DNA of 64,000 nt from Shinisaurus crocodilurus (Eukaryota > Chordata > Lepidosauria > Squamata > Shinisauridae): the NCBI GenBank assembly GCA_021292165.1, contig JAHFWL010001001.1:1240001-1304000 (forward strand), in the 5' to 3' direction. Made by a program: the position numbers and the translations under genes. The notes beneath the pieces were generated by a model that was not told the DNA's origin, made no database searches, and saw only the letters and a list, made by a program, of their open reading frames with translations. Shown here piece by piece: positions 30,886-40,104 of this stretch; within the stretch, counting starts at the first letter, position 1, and every line of letters starts with the position of its first letter.

Positions 30886-31086
30886 CCAAGCATCTTCCAG
30901 CATCTTGCGTGCTATGGCCAACTTGGGACATAATGCTGAACTATAGCTTAGTGTTATAAAAATGAACCCACTCAGACTTGAGCGCTCCCCCTCCTTTCCT
31001 GGTATGCAGCATCCTTCAGTGGCTCTCTGCAAAGGTCACTGGGTTGGAAAGCAGGAGATGGGAGTTCAAGCTACACGACTAAGTGG

Positions 31087-31276
31087 GCCCATAGCTCAGT
31101 GGAAGAGCGGCTGCTTTGCATGCAGAAGGTCCCAGGTTCAATTCCTGGTATCTCTAGGTAGAGCTGGAAGAATTCCTGCCAGAAACCCTGGAGAGCCGCT
31201 GCCAGTCGGTGTTGACGAAACTGTGCTAGATGGACCAGTGGTAGACTCACTAAGGCAGCTTTCTATGTTCCTAGGG
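31087..31276 (+). mobile_element. tRNA-Ala(TGC)-derived SINE, near full length
   Basis: The head has box A TAGCTCAGTGGAAGAGCGG, anticodon-loop TTTGCAT (TGC) and box B GGTTCAATTCC. The body has CAGAAACCCTGGAGAGCCGC and GTGCTAGATGGACCAGTGG, and the tail is AGGCAGCTTTCTATGTTCCT. The acceptor stem no longer closes, so it is a SINE, not a tRNA gene. Confidence 0.92.
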
Positions 31277-31317
31277 GACAACATGCCCCAACCCCCCTTT
31301 CTTTTTTTTTTAAATGT

Positions 31318-31812
31318 ACAAAGTCTTCGGTTCAATCCCCAGCATCTCCAGGTAAGGCGGCGGAAGACTCCTGCCTGAAATCCTGGAGAACTGTTGCTGT
31401 CAGCATAGACCAGAGGTGAGGAACCTCTTTCACCTCGAGGAACAAATTCTGTTTCGGAGAAGCTCTTGATGGCCGCATTCCCATGGTGGGTGGGATTGAA
31501 GGCAAAGGGGGCAGGGCCAAAGGCAAAAAAAGGTGGGCCCAAGGTGGGCTCTTCCTGCCAAGAACTAAGCCTTAGGAGAAGCATTTCAACCTTTTAGAAT
31601 AGGGGTGATGGTGCAGAAAAGCTGGGAAATGAAACAATCAGTGGTTGGGAGAAAGGGGTTTAGCATGGGGAAGGGGGCATAGCCATCAAGGAAATCTTGT
31701 AGTGCTGGATTTGGACCCTGGGCCTGAGCTTCCCCAGCTTTGACATGGACAGTACTCAGCAAGATGGACCAGTGAACTGGCTCAGTATAAGGCCACTTCC
31801 TGTGTTCCTAGA
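31318..31812 (+). mobile_element. tRNA-Ala-derived SINE, 5' truncated and split by a family-3 element
   Basis: Left part 31318-31410 (TTCGGTTCAATCCCCAGCAT, GAAATCCTGGAGAACTG) and right part 31743-31812 (AGTACTCAGCAAGATGGACC, AGGCCACTTCCTGTGTTCCT) are consecutive in the intact copy at 31087. Confidence 0.88.
31403..31750 (+). mobile_element. Non-autonomous hAT-like element, family 3, in a SINE
   Basis: The element is 31411-31742. GCATAGAC at the left and ACATGGAC at the right are a 6/8 target duplication taken from the SINE. It starts CAGAGGTGAGGAACCTCTTT and ends GGGCCTGAGCTTCCCCAGC. The overlapping 148-residue minus ORF crosses three repeats and is not a gene. Confidence 0.8.
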
Positions 31813-32042
31813 GGAGAAGAATGGAAGTACCCACTTCCTGGTTTAAACTAATCTCAGTTTATTGTTACATCCGAACTGGGAAAGTGTGGTTAGTTTAAAC
31901 TATGGCTTATTGAAATGAACCAAGATCAGGAATCATGGTTTCAATAAACCACAGTTTAACCTAAACACAGTCCAGCTAGGTAACAACAAACGGCAATTAG
32001 TCTTAAAATGGAAGCAGACACTTCAAATATTCTCCTCTAGCA
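31806..32042. mobile_element. Palindromic MITE, about 237 bp
   Basis: Outer arms CTAGAGGAGAAGAATGGAAG and its mirror CTTCAAATATTCTCCTCTAG, inner arms GTTTAAACTATGGCTTATTG and CAATAAACCACAGTTTAACC. Pairing is imperfect but continuous over about 100 bp per arm. Confidence 0.78.
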
Positions 32043-32560
32043 CATGCCAGAGGAGAATGAGTGCTTAATCCCAGGCCTCAAACAGGCCTGCTCTCTAATG
32101 GTTTAGCATTACATCTGAATCAGGCCTAAGTGTGCGTACGTATACGAGATAGAAGATTGAAGTTAACCATTTTAAAAATCAAATGTACATTTAAACCAAT
32201 ATAAGATTTTGAATTATATTCCAGACATGGAAAATGCAAAAAAAACAAAAGAAAGGAAAAGTGAGCAGTTCACTTGTAAAATCAATCACAAAACTTGAGT
32301 GACACTCTGGCTCACTGCTGGAACTAGCAAAATAATAGTGGGGGAAAAAGAAAAAAAAAAAAGGTTACCCAGAACATGTGTCTTCCATTCAGCACTGAGT
32401 AATTACAGTTTCCTACACACCTGGAATAGAAGATAAAGGTTTCCATGAGAGTATAATCGGAGCCATCAACATGAGGTGCTTGGGCCAAATCCTTCCTCCT
32501 AGGAGGTTATCTCTTGCACGTACTTGGAAACACACACAATTTACACGTTGGGGTTTGAGC
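32043..32560. other. No recognisable gene or repeat
   Basis: AT-rich with short A runs (32237-32250, 32347-32362). Confidence 0.4.
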
Positions 32561-32656
32561 TTCTAGAACCAGTGTTCTCCATGCTGGCTGGGGCATGCTG
32601 GGAGTTGTAGGCCGAAAACATCCGGGGACCTAAGGTTGCAGAACACAGTTCTAGAA
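32561..32656. mobile_element. hAT MITE (CAGTGTTTCTC family), left arm deleted, with TSD
   Basis: The element is about 32570-32648: CAGTGTTCTCCATGCTGGCT joins the terminus directly to the centre, followed by a full right arm ending GCAGAACACAG. TTCTAGAA lies on both sides (32561-32568, 32649-32656), with one extra C at the left junction. Confidence 0.88.
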
Positions 32657-33004
32657 TCAGGAAACAGCGTTTCTGATCAGGGAGTGTGTTCAGTCTTGAA
32701 GCATGCTTGAGTCCTTGCACCTTTAATATTAGCAATTAAACACCTGCCACATGATTGTACACATGTCATGCCAGATGAGTTATTTATTTATTTAGAGCAT
32801 TTATATCCCGCTCCTCAGCCCCCAAAGATTCAACCGGAGCTTCTTACAATCAGTAAAACAAGCCCATCCCTGGCCTCAGGGTGAGAATCTGAAAAGACAT
32901 GCCACGACACGTGAGGAAAGGGGGACATCTCCTTCTGTGCAGTTTCCTGGAATGGGTGCTGGTGGTGACAGTTGAACATGTACACACACGCAGCAGTAGT
33001 AGTA
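32657..33004. other. LINE tail fragment at 32772-32870, otherwise unannotated
   Basis: TTATTTATTTAGAGCATTTA then TATCCCGCTCCTCAGCC is a LINE/SINE 3' tail in reverse orientation. A (TAG)n patch lies at 32994-33011. Confidence 0.5.
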
Positions 33005-33535
33005 GTAGTAGGCGATCACTCGTGACCGAGTAAGATTGTCTTCCAGGATAAAATTACAAAAAGAAAATTATAAAAAGAGGAAATTCTAAAAAGATTGTGT
33101 AGACTCTAGCGATGGGTCCGTAAGTGACTGTGGAGGCCAATTCTAGATCCACACAGCTTCCCACAGTGAGGACACAGGTTGCCACAAATGGAAGATGGTC
33201 CTGTAAAGGATTCGTCTGACGTGCTTTCCGCTTAGCACGTTTCTCCCTTTCACCTTGCACTCGGGCTTCTTCAAAGTCCATGGAACCTTTGTGAACGGCC
33301 GACCTCCAGTTAGATCGTTCACGGGCCAGAGCTTCCCAGTTCTTGATGTTTATATTGCATTTTTTTTTTTTTTAGATTAGCCTTAAGAACATCTTTAAAC
33401 CTCTTATACTGGCCACCGATATTCCGCTTTCCATCCTTGAGTTGGGAATAAAGTAACTGCTTTGGGAGACGGCAGTCAGACATTCGAACAACATGACCGG
33501 TCCATTGAATTTGGCGTTGAAGGATGTACACACAC
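33005..33535 (-). mobile_element. Non-LTR retrotransposon ORF2 carboxy terminus with a zinc-finger remnant
   Basis: Minus-strand reading LQRQIQWTGHVVRMSDCRLP, then QLLYSQLKDGKRNIGGQYKR and FKDVLKANLK, then after a T-run and frameshift NWRSAVHKGSMDFEEARVQG, followed by a CxxCG..C..RIGLHSH-type finger recoverable only across a frame change. This LINE carboxy terminus is common in vertebrate genomes. The clade was not assigned. Confidence 0.82.
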
Positions 33536-33563
33536 GTACACACACACACACACACACACACAC
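33527..33563. repeat. (CA)n microsatellite
   Basis: About 17 units with one ACGT interruption, adjoining the LINE fragment. Confidence 0.94.
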
Positions 33564-34554
33564 CCTACCATGGACATTATTTGTGGGGAGTGGGCTGGGG
33601 CTTTTGCTCCTATTCTCCCATCAACCTCTTAATGCTATTATATTTGATGTCTTTTCATTGCTGATGCCAAACCTGATTTTGCAGATCCAAGGACTTTGGT
33701 TGGAGCGCCGCAGACGGCCCCGCTGGAGTCCTAAGTGACTGGTTCCCCGAGACAATCTGATTGTTATTGACATGTGTGTCTGATTGTTCATCAGACTCCG
33801 TTTCCAGGACAAATCATTCTATTATGGGGGAGGGAGGGGCAGTTCCTTTTCAGCCTCCCTCCCTAACAAAACACACAGACGGTGGCAGATGGATCGATGG
33901 GCAATATGTCTATATGTCTATCTATCGGTACAGAACATGCGCGCGCGCATGATGGTGGAACTGGGGGAGGGGAGAGCAGGGGCAGGGAGGATAGGTAAGC
34001 ACATTCCAGCTGGAGCATTAGCAAATGAGTTGCCCATTCTGCCGGATTGCATTACAGGCGGGGTGGGGTGCGGGGGAGACCTGAGTGAAGAATATACCAT
34101 TATTTAGAGGAAGAGGGCTCATTATATTAAGGTCATTTCACCTGTCAAAACTTTCCTCTTACTAGTGTCCTCGGTGCCCCGAGATACAATCCAGTTCTGT
34201 CCTGAATGGCCCTTCTGTTCCTGTTCAGGAGCTTGGACTGGCTAGGTCATGAAGCCACATGGCATGAAAAAGCTCCCTCCCCCCACCCCCGCTCCTCCAT
34301 CCCTCAGCCATCCTCGGCACAAATCCCTGCTCCCTTTTTAATTCCTCATTTATCTCCATTCAGTGGTGTGCAATCATCTGGGGGGGGGGGAAGTCAATGG
34401 GTTCTTGTGCTGTTCCGTTTCTCTCGTTTTGTTTTCACAGACCAGCCCGGTGTTTTGTATGTGTGTGTGTGTGTGTTTTTCTCCATTAAGAACAGCAAAC
34501 ATTCCCATGGCATCAAAAAGAGGGCATAGAGGGCATACAGCACTGAAGCTAGGG
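33564..34554. other. Repeat-poor island with CpG-bearing segments
   Basis: It includes GGAGCGCCGCAGACGGCCCC (33700), a GCGCGCGCATG run (33942) and a (TG)n at 34459-34475. No repeat family is recognised. ORFs 33784-34107 and 34206-34529 have no known domain. Candidate regulatory DNA. Confidence 0.35.
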
Positions 34555-34725
34555 CTGGAACTCAGGGCCGGTGCAAGGCAGTTTGGTGCCCTAGGCAAGG
34601 TCAGATATTTAGCGCCCCGCCCTTCCCACTTGAGCCCTCCCTCCCTATTTCTGGCGCCCCCTTTAGCCCTGCGCCCTAGGCAGCTGCCTAGTTGGCCTAA
34701 TGGTAGAGCCAGCCCTGCTGGAACT
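34555..34725. mobile_element. hAT MITE (CAGGGCCGGTGCAAGG family) with perfect 8-bp TSD
   Basis: The element is 34563-34717. It starts CAGGGCCGGTGCAAGGCAGT and ends GTAGAGCCAGCCCTG. CTGGAACT flanks both sides (34555-34562, 34718-34725). The interior has GCCCTAGGCAAGGTC and its mirror GCCCTAGGCAGCTGC. Confidence 0.92.
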
Positions 34726-34898
34726 CCAGGGCCAAAGTCCAGCGACCCACAGCGGCGGGGGGGGATGTCATTCAGAGCATGGCAGGTGATGGGGGCAGCA
34801 GGACAGCAGAAGCAAACACCATCTCATTCCGGTCATCATGATGGTGTTTGATCTCAGTGAGTTTAAAATGTAAAACTGCACAAGCTCAGAGTACTATC

Positions 34899-34950
34899 GT
34901 TGTTGTTGCTGTTGCTGTTGTTGTTGTTGTTGTTGTTATTGTTGTTGCTG

Positions 34951-35001
<51 letters not shown>

Positions 35002-35152
35002 AGAAGGGAGGACGAGGAGGAAAGAAAGAAAGAAGAGAAAGAGGAAAGGAAGGGAGGAAGAAAGGAAAGAAAGAAAAGGAGGAGGAGGAGAAAGAAATAA
35101 AGAAAGGCAGGAGGAGGAGGAGGAGGAGGAGGAGGAGGAGGAGGAGGAGGAG
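34899..35152. repeat. (GTT)n, (GAT)n and GGA/GAAA purine tract
   Basis: (GTT/GCT)n at 34899-34951, (GAT)n at 34954-35001, then 150 bases of almost pure purine with AAAGAAAGAA and a final (GGA)n at 35109-35152. Poly-Met, poly-Glu and poly-Leu ORFs are artefacts. Confidence 0.95.
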
Positions 35153-35354
35153 GGTTGGCAAACAGTTTTGTTTTCTTCTAAATATATCAGAAATGCAGAA
35201 ACAGTTTTAAAGCATGGACGGTTGTTGTGTGTGTGTGGGGGGGGGAGAAAGGTCAGTACTATGCTTAACAACTGAAGTCATGCACATGGGCATCTAAAGT
35301 GAGGGGGTGGGCATAGTCCAGGGTCTAAAATTACCTAGATGCACCAGTGGGAAC

Positions 35355-35425
35355 ATAAAGACATTGTTGTAAACCACCCAGAGAGCTTCGGCTATTGAGC
35401 GGTATAGAGATAAAATAAATAAAGA
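35355..35425 (+). mobile_element. L2-like LINE tail
   Basis: TTGTAAACCACCCAGAGAGC, TTCGGCTATTGAGCGGTATA then AATAAATAAA. Confidence 0.75.
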
Positions 35426-35618
35426 CCTAGGAAAGTGCCTTATATCAAATTAGACCCTTGGTCCATCTAGCCCAGTATTGTCTCCACTGACTGGCAACGA
35501 TTCTCCAGGGTTTCAGCCAGGATTCCTTCCTAGCCCTACCTGGAGATGCTGGAGATCAAACCTCGTTCCTTCTGCATGCAAAGCAGGTGCTCTATCACAC
35601 TAAGCTCCAGCTCTTCCC
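35426..35618 (-). mobile_element. tRNA-Ala-derived SINE
   Basis: Reverse orientation: CCTTGGTCCATCTAGCCCAG, GATTCTCCAGGGTTTCAGCC, CTTCTGCATGCAAAGCAGGT, GTGCTCTATC. Confidence 0.9.
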
Positions 35619-35654
35619 TAAAAACTGGGGAACACTACAATTAACACACCATAG

Positions 35655-36240
35655 CAAAATAGCAAGCTGCCTTATATCAAATCAGACCTTCCATCCAACT
35701 AGCCCAGTATTCCTGACACTGACTGGCAATGGCTCTCCGGAGTTTCAGGTGGGATCCTTTTCCTAGTCCTAGCTGGGATTGAACCGGGAACCTTCTGGAT
35801 GCAACACGTCTGCTCTACCCAGGGATGTATAGATCTTGTTAAATCCCTTCTGTCTGTGTTTCACGGATTGTCAGGCGTCTTTCGTTCCATCATCCACTCC
35901 TTGACAGAATTGGATTTTTTGGGGGGAGGGGGGGGATGAACGAGAATTTTGTTCCTGTTTGCAAATGTGCACTTGTATTAATGCACACCTGCGCGAGCGT
36001 GCATTAGTGCTCATGCAAATTAGCACCAGTCCACATTTGTACTAACTGGCACATTTGCGCAGATCCCCACCAAAAGTTAAAAACTGGCCTGCAAGTCCGC
36101 AGAATCTGTGCGACTCGGAAAAAGCCAGTCCACTGCAGAATCTGCAGGTCAGCTTCTTAGAAATCCAAACTCATTTGAATCTGTTGCAGATTCCCCTGAC
36201 ATCTCTAGCTCCACCACTGAGCTATGCCCCCTCTCACACA
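35655..36240 (-). mobile_element. tRNA-Ala-derived SINE split by a family-2 hAT element
   Basis: 35655-35819 (CTGCCTTATATCAAATCAGA, CTGACACTGACTGGCAATGG, GAACCGGGAACCTTCTGGAT) and 36208-36240 (CTCCACCACTGAGCTATGCC) are the two halves of one SINE. Confidence 0.9.
35812..36215 (+). mobile_element. Family-2 hAT-like element inside a SINE, with TSD
   Basis: The element is 35820-36207. GCTCTACC (35812-35819) and GCTCCACC (36208-36215) are a 7/8 target duplication of the SINE. It begins CAGGGATGTATAGATCTTGT and ends CCTGACATCTCTA. The interior has iterated GTGCATT/GTGCACTT-type motifs (35955-36050). No coding. Confidence 0.88.
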
Positions 36241-36639
36241 ACAAATGTATGGTAGCATATGCGTTCACGGGCTGGACTTCCCAAGAATTGTCTTGTGGAA
36301 TTCAGACTACAGCGAGAAGCCAACTCTAGCTCCCTTTGCAAGAAGGGAGCTCCAGAGACATAGACAGGGCAGTGTGGCCATCCCCTGATTTATGCCCATG
36401 GTGCATGTGCATGCTTGCGTAGCCCCCTGGCACCACCCGGTGTGGCCTTTGGGGCCAAAATGTTGTGCACTTCTGCTCTACAGGATTCCCAGCAACATAT
36501 GGAATGGGAAAGAAACGATCCCAAAGAAGGACAGGGATCAAACAGGTCCGATGTTCTGTTTCCCAACTGAAGCTAGCCAGCGGTTCGGGAACCGATGGCC
36601 TTCCTGATGCCATTGGACTACAAGTCCCACCATCTCATG
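36216..36639. other. No recognisable gene; possible hAT MITE edge
   Basis: GATGCCATTGGACTACAAGT (36607) hints at a MITE core. ORFs on both strands have no known domain. Confidence 0.35.
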
Positions 36640-36862
36640 TATTAAAACATTTGGCAGCTAGTGGCGCATGGTTTGAACTCCATGTTGAGGCCACATTGGC
36701 CTTTCAGAGAAGCAGGGGCTTTTCTGTGGCTGCCCCATTGCACTGGAATGTCCAGAAAGGTCTTGAGTTGCCAAAAAGGAGGCAGCTCAAGACCTACCTT
36801 TATCAAGGAGGCTTCCAAGTTGATGCCTGGCTTATTCATTTTGCAGCTACTGTTTTTTTCTG
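36640..36862 (+). mobile_element. L2-like LINE ORF2 terminal fragment
   Basis: Plus-strand GFSVAAPLHWNVQKGLELPK then RRQLKTYLYQGGFQVDAW is a degenerate form of the RAFSVVAP..W..LP..LLKTYLF motif. Confidence 0.75.
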
Positions 36863-38055
36863 TATTAATTAATTAATTAATTTCATTTATTACTGTGGCG
36901 GACCAGGACCTGGTCCGTTGCGCGGGTTCGGCACCTTAGGGGTTAACCGGCACCGAAGTTGTGCCCTGTACGCGGCTTTCTGGGACTTTATTTCTAGCCG
37001 TGAGCGATATTGACACAGAATCCCCTAGAAACAAAAGGAACCTGAAATCTGGTCAATTTCAAAAGAATTTAATGGAGCGGAACTAATAGACTACAGGAAT
37101 TTCACAGTATAAACATAGCAGTCAATATAGATAGCAGAGCAGAAGTATCCAATTTGCTTACAAGGTGGCTTAGCTAGAATACAGAAAGTTACCTTACATC
37201 GGAGAATCTGACTCACTGATCTGCCGTAGCGGCTTGCATAGCCGGTCTCCGGGCGCCGTTCCCGGGGTTGGATTGTGCTGGGTCCCGACTGGAGTCAAGG
37301 ACCAGGTCCGTGTACACCTGCACCAAACTTTGAACCACCACCTGATCCCTGTGTACTTGGCTTTCAACCCTCCCTCGGTCCCCTATCCCCGCCCCTGACG
37401 ATCAGGTGGCCGATTGTGCCTTGCAGGGTGATGGCGCCTCTCGGGCAGGCATCTCTTGGGTGATCTGGGGTACTTTGAGACTGCTTCTCACCTCTTGACG
37501 TTCCGGCCCGACCCTGAGGTACAACCGGGTGGTTCAGACTGTGTCATTCCCCCCCCAGGTGAGGATTATGCAGAAAGGTGGGGGGTAGAATGCAGGGTGT
37601 CATCTAAAGGGGAAACCGGGCAAAGGTCTGCTCACTGTGTGTGCTCTGGCTTTCTCCACAATTGCTTTTCTAAACCGCCCAGTAGCCAAAGCTCTCTGGG
37701 TGGTTTACAAAGATTAAAAACCTTAAAATACAATATTGTTCATAATATAAAAACCATTTACATACAAACATATAAACAAACCAAACATATACACACACAC
37801 CTATATCTAAACAAATTTAACGATCAACAATAAGAAATCCTGGGGCTGATTAAAAACTATATGCTGCCAAATGCCTGAGAGTAGAGGAAAGTGTTAAACT
37901 GGCACCTAAAAGATATCAATGTAGGTGCCAGGCAGGACTCACTGGGGAGATTGTTCCTGAATTGGGGGGGCCACCACTGAGAAGGCCCTCTCCTTTGTTG
38001 TTGCCTTCCAGGCCTCCCTTAAGGGAGGCCACCTGGAGGAGGGCCTTCGAAGATG
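36863..38055 (-). mobile_element. L2-like LINE 3' end, split by a solo LTR
   Basis: The tail (AATTAATTAATT..TTTATT) lies left of the LTR and TAAACCGCCCAGTAGCCAAA with the 3' UTR and ORF2 end (ACCACTGAGAAGGCCCTCTC) right of it. The minus-strand reading is decayed. Confidence 0.75.
36889..37665 (-). mobile_element. Solo long terminal repeat, 767 bp
   Basis: The element is 36894-37660. It starts TGTGGCGG and ends TCTCCACA, so it has the TG..CA ends with 5-bp inverted TGTGG/CCACA. ATTAC (36889-36893) and ATTGC (37661-37665) are a 4/5 target duplication. An AATAAA signal on the minus strand (CTAGAAATAAAGTCCCAG, near 36985) indicates minus orientation. No gag, pol or env sequence and no second LTR is present, so this is a solo LTR left by recombination of an endogenous retrovirus-like element. 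Richer in CpG than its surroundings. Confidence 0.85.
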
Positions 38056-38128
38056 AATGTGGAATATGGGGATAGGCACTCCATCTGTTTGTGTTTATTC
38101 ATTTGTTTGTTTGTTTTAATTTTTTATT

Positions 38129-38360
38129 GTATTTATTTGTTACACTTATATCCCACCTTTCCTCCAAGGAAGCCAAGGTGGCTTCCATGGTGGTCCTCCT
38201 CTCCATTTTATCCTCACAACAACCCTGTGAGGTAGGTTAGGCTGAGAGTCAGTGACTGGCCCCAAGTCACCCAATGAGCTTCATAGCAGAATGAGGACTA
38301 GAACCCGGGTCTCCTCAGTCCCAATCCAACACTCTAACCACTAAACCACACTGACTCTTG
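38129..38360 (-). mobile_element. MIR/Sauria-like SINE
   Basis: ACACTTATATCCCACCTTTC, CTCCTCTCCATTTTATCCTC, CTGTGAGGTAGGTTAGGCTG, GGACTAGAACCCGGGTCTCC, CAATCCAACACTCTAACCAC in reverse order. Confidence 0.92.
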
Positions 38361-38787
38361 TGGTCTTATGCATTTAAAACTCTCCTTTTGGGGGGTCTTA
38401 TCACACCACTTTGTATTTAAAGGTGGTATAGACAATTTAAAAACAGATAGATGAACAAATAAATGACCCCTGTATGTTTCTCTGTCAAGGTAGCCAAAGG
38501 CATCCCCCCCACCCCCGACTCCCATGAATAAATACCAGTAATTTGTTGAAGGGGTGTGAGAGAGAGTGGCGCACAATAGAGTTCATTCATAATTGTGCTG
38601 CCTAAAGCCATTGCCATGGAAACAGAGCAAGGATTTTAGAGATCAAAGGCCATTTGCGAAGAGTTCCTGTCCAAGAGCTATGTAAACAGAACTCGGTGGA
38701 ACTGGGACCCTGAAGAGGTGCTTCTGACCTTCAGATGAAGCTGACAACTAAACTCCTTGGTCCACTATAATGTTTGGTGTGATTTCA
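38361..38787. other. No recognisable gene or repeat
   Basis: Single-copy-like. Confidence 0.35.
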
Positions 38788-38935
38788 AAGACAATGGGTT
38801 GGATCCAGACTTAATCATGCTTAAAGAAGGCCCATTGAAATTAGTGGGGCAAGTTAGTAATGCCTCAGCTTCGGTCCCATTAATTTTAGTGTGTCTACTC
38901 TAAGTATGTCTAAGCCTGGATACAGCTACATGTAC
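38788..38935. mobile_element. Possible diverged MITE (CATTGAAATTAGTGGG type)
   Basis: GGATCCAGACTTAATCATGC, GCCCATTGAAATTAGTGGGG and AAGTATGTCTAAGCCTGGAT are loosely mirrored. Related in style to the GCAATCCTATGCA family. Confidence 0.45.
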
Positions 38936-38940
38936 GGACC

Positions 38941-39109
38941 CTGTGGCTTACACTGGCTCAGCTTGTCTGAGTGTGGAAAGCTAAGCAGGGTCAAGCCTGG
39001 TTATTACTTGGATGGGAGACCCCTCCTCTAGTTTCCTGCATTGAGCAGGGGCTTGGACTCGATAGCCTTGTAGGCTCCTTCCAACTCTATGATCTATGAA
39101 ATCTATGAC
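38941..39109 (+). mobile_element. 5S rRNA-derived SINE with CR1-type tail, full length
   Basis: GGAAAGCTAAGCAGGGTCAA and TTATTACTTGGATGGGAGAC match the 5S rRNA internal promoter almost base for base. The tail TTTCCTGCATTGAGCAGGGG, CTCCTTCCAACTCTATGATC is CR1-like and ends in an ATCTATGAA iteration. Confidence 0.95.
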
Positions 39110-39164
39110 CTCACTCAACTTAGTAGCCTATTCTAGCCCACCTCTGTCCTTCTCTATGGCCAAG

Positions 39165-39279
39165 GGTGCAATCCTATGCAAGTTTAGACAGAAAAAAGGC
39201 CTACAACTATGCTATGCCGGCTGAGACATGCTGGAAGCTGTAGGCCTTTTTTCTGTCTAAACTTGCATAGGATTGCACC
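39165..39279. mobile_element. Near-perfect palindromic MITE
   Basis: GGTGCAATCCTATGCAAGTT, TAGACAGAAAAAAGGCCTAC is mirrored exactly by GTAGGCCTTTTTTCTGTCTA, AACTTGCATAGGATTGCACC. Arms are over 40 bp with almost no mismatch, so the copy is young. The outer end belongs to the GCAATCCTATGCA family while the inner core resembles the CAGTGTTTCTC MITE centre. Confidence 0.88.
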
Positions 39280-39287
39280 TTAAGTGA

Positions 39288-39700
39288 CCACATGATCAAG
39301 GTTTATAACATTATGCATGGTATAGAGAAAGCAGACAAAGAGAGTTCGTCTTTCGAAAACCACTAGAACAAAGAATCACCCTAGTAAAATTGATTGACAC
39401 AATGAATGGACTAATGCAAGTACTGTTTTGCACAATGCACAGCTAACTTCTTTTTTTTTTAATGGGAGAAGAGTTTCACTTTCTTTACTGAAGAAAAGAA
39501 TGCAAAATTATAAAAGCTGCCTGATTCATCATGAATTGCATAGGCTAGAAGACAAAGAAGACACCAGGAACTGCTGTACAAAAGGTTGGGTAGTGGAAGC
39601 CATTGGCCAATTAAGTCACGGAATTCCTTCCCTGAAGCTCTTGAAGAAGAGGATGGATATGTAAGCATCAGACAGGGATGGATTAAAGGTGCGCCCGGCC
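39288..39700 (+). mobile_element. CR1-like LINE fragment
   Basis: CATGATCAAGGTTTATAACA, TTATGCATGGTATAGAGAAA are the conserved CR1 stretch upstream of the 3' UTR. The right part is diverged. ORF 39428-39664 has no independent support. Confidence 0.65.
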
Positions 39701-39736
39701 CAGGGATCCATCCGTTGCACTTTCATCTGCATTTGA

Positions 39737-39905
39737 ATTCATAGATTTCATAGATCATAGAGTTGGAAGGAGCCTACAAGGCTATCGAGTCCAACCCCCT
39801 GCTCAATGCAGGAAACTAGGGGAGGGGGTCTCCCATCCAAGTAATAACCAGGCCTGACCCTGCTTAGCTTTCCACACTCAGACAAGCTGAGCCAGTGTGA
39901 GCCAC
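39737..39905 (-). mobile_element. 5S rRNA-derived SINE with CR1-type tail
   Basis: Reverse orientation: ATAGATTTCATAGATCATAG, CTGCTCAATGCAGGAAACTA, GGTCTCCCATCCAAGTAATA, CTGCTTAGCTTTCCACACTC, GCTGAGCCAGTGTGAGCCAC. Near full length. Confidence 0.94.
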
Positions 39906-39911
39906 AAATCT

Positions 39912-40104
39912 CAAATTATTTATTTATTTATTTATTTATTGTTTATTTATTTACTATATTTTTAAATCGCCCATCTGGCCGGCCACCCTGGGCGATGTAC
40001 AATAATTAAAATACAATAAAATACAATAGGACACAATTAAAACTACATTAAAATATAATTAAAACACAATTAAAAATATAAGTTTTCTTTTTTTTTTTAA
40101 ATGA
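39912..40104 (-). mobile_element. L2-like LINE 3' UTR
   Basis: TTTTTAAATCGCCCATCTGG, CCGGCCACCCTGGGCGATGT followed by AATTAAAATACAAT iterations. Confidence 0.72.

Noticed and set aside
31087..31160. Functional tRNA-Ala gene
   Set aside because: Box A, box B and a TGC anticodon are present, but the acceptor stem does not pair and the sequence continues into a SINE body.
31138..31584. 148-residue minus ORF
   Set aside because: It crosses two SINEs and a hAT element, so the frame is accidental.
34886..35275. Poly-Met/poly-Glu and antisense ORFs
   Set aside because: Created by GTT, GAT and GGA repeats.
38941..39020. Functional 5S rRNA gene
   Set aside because: Only the promoter-proximal part matches 5S; the head is altered and a CR1-like tail follows. 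Several dispersed copies exist.
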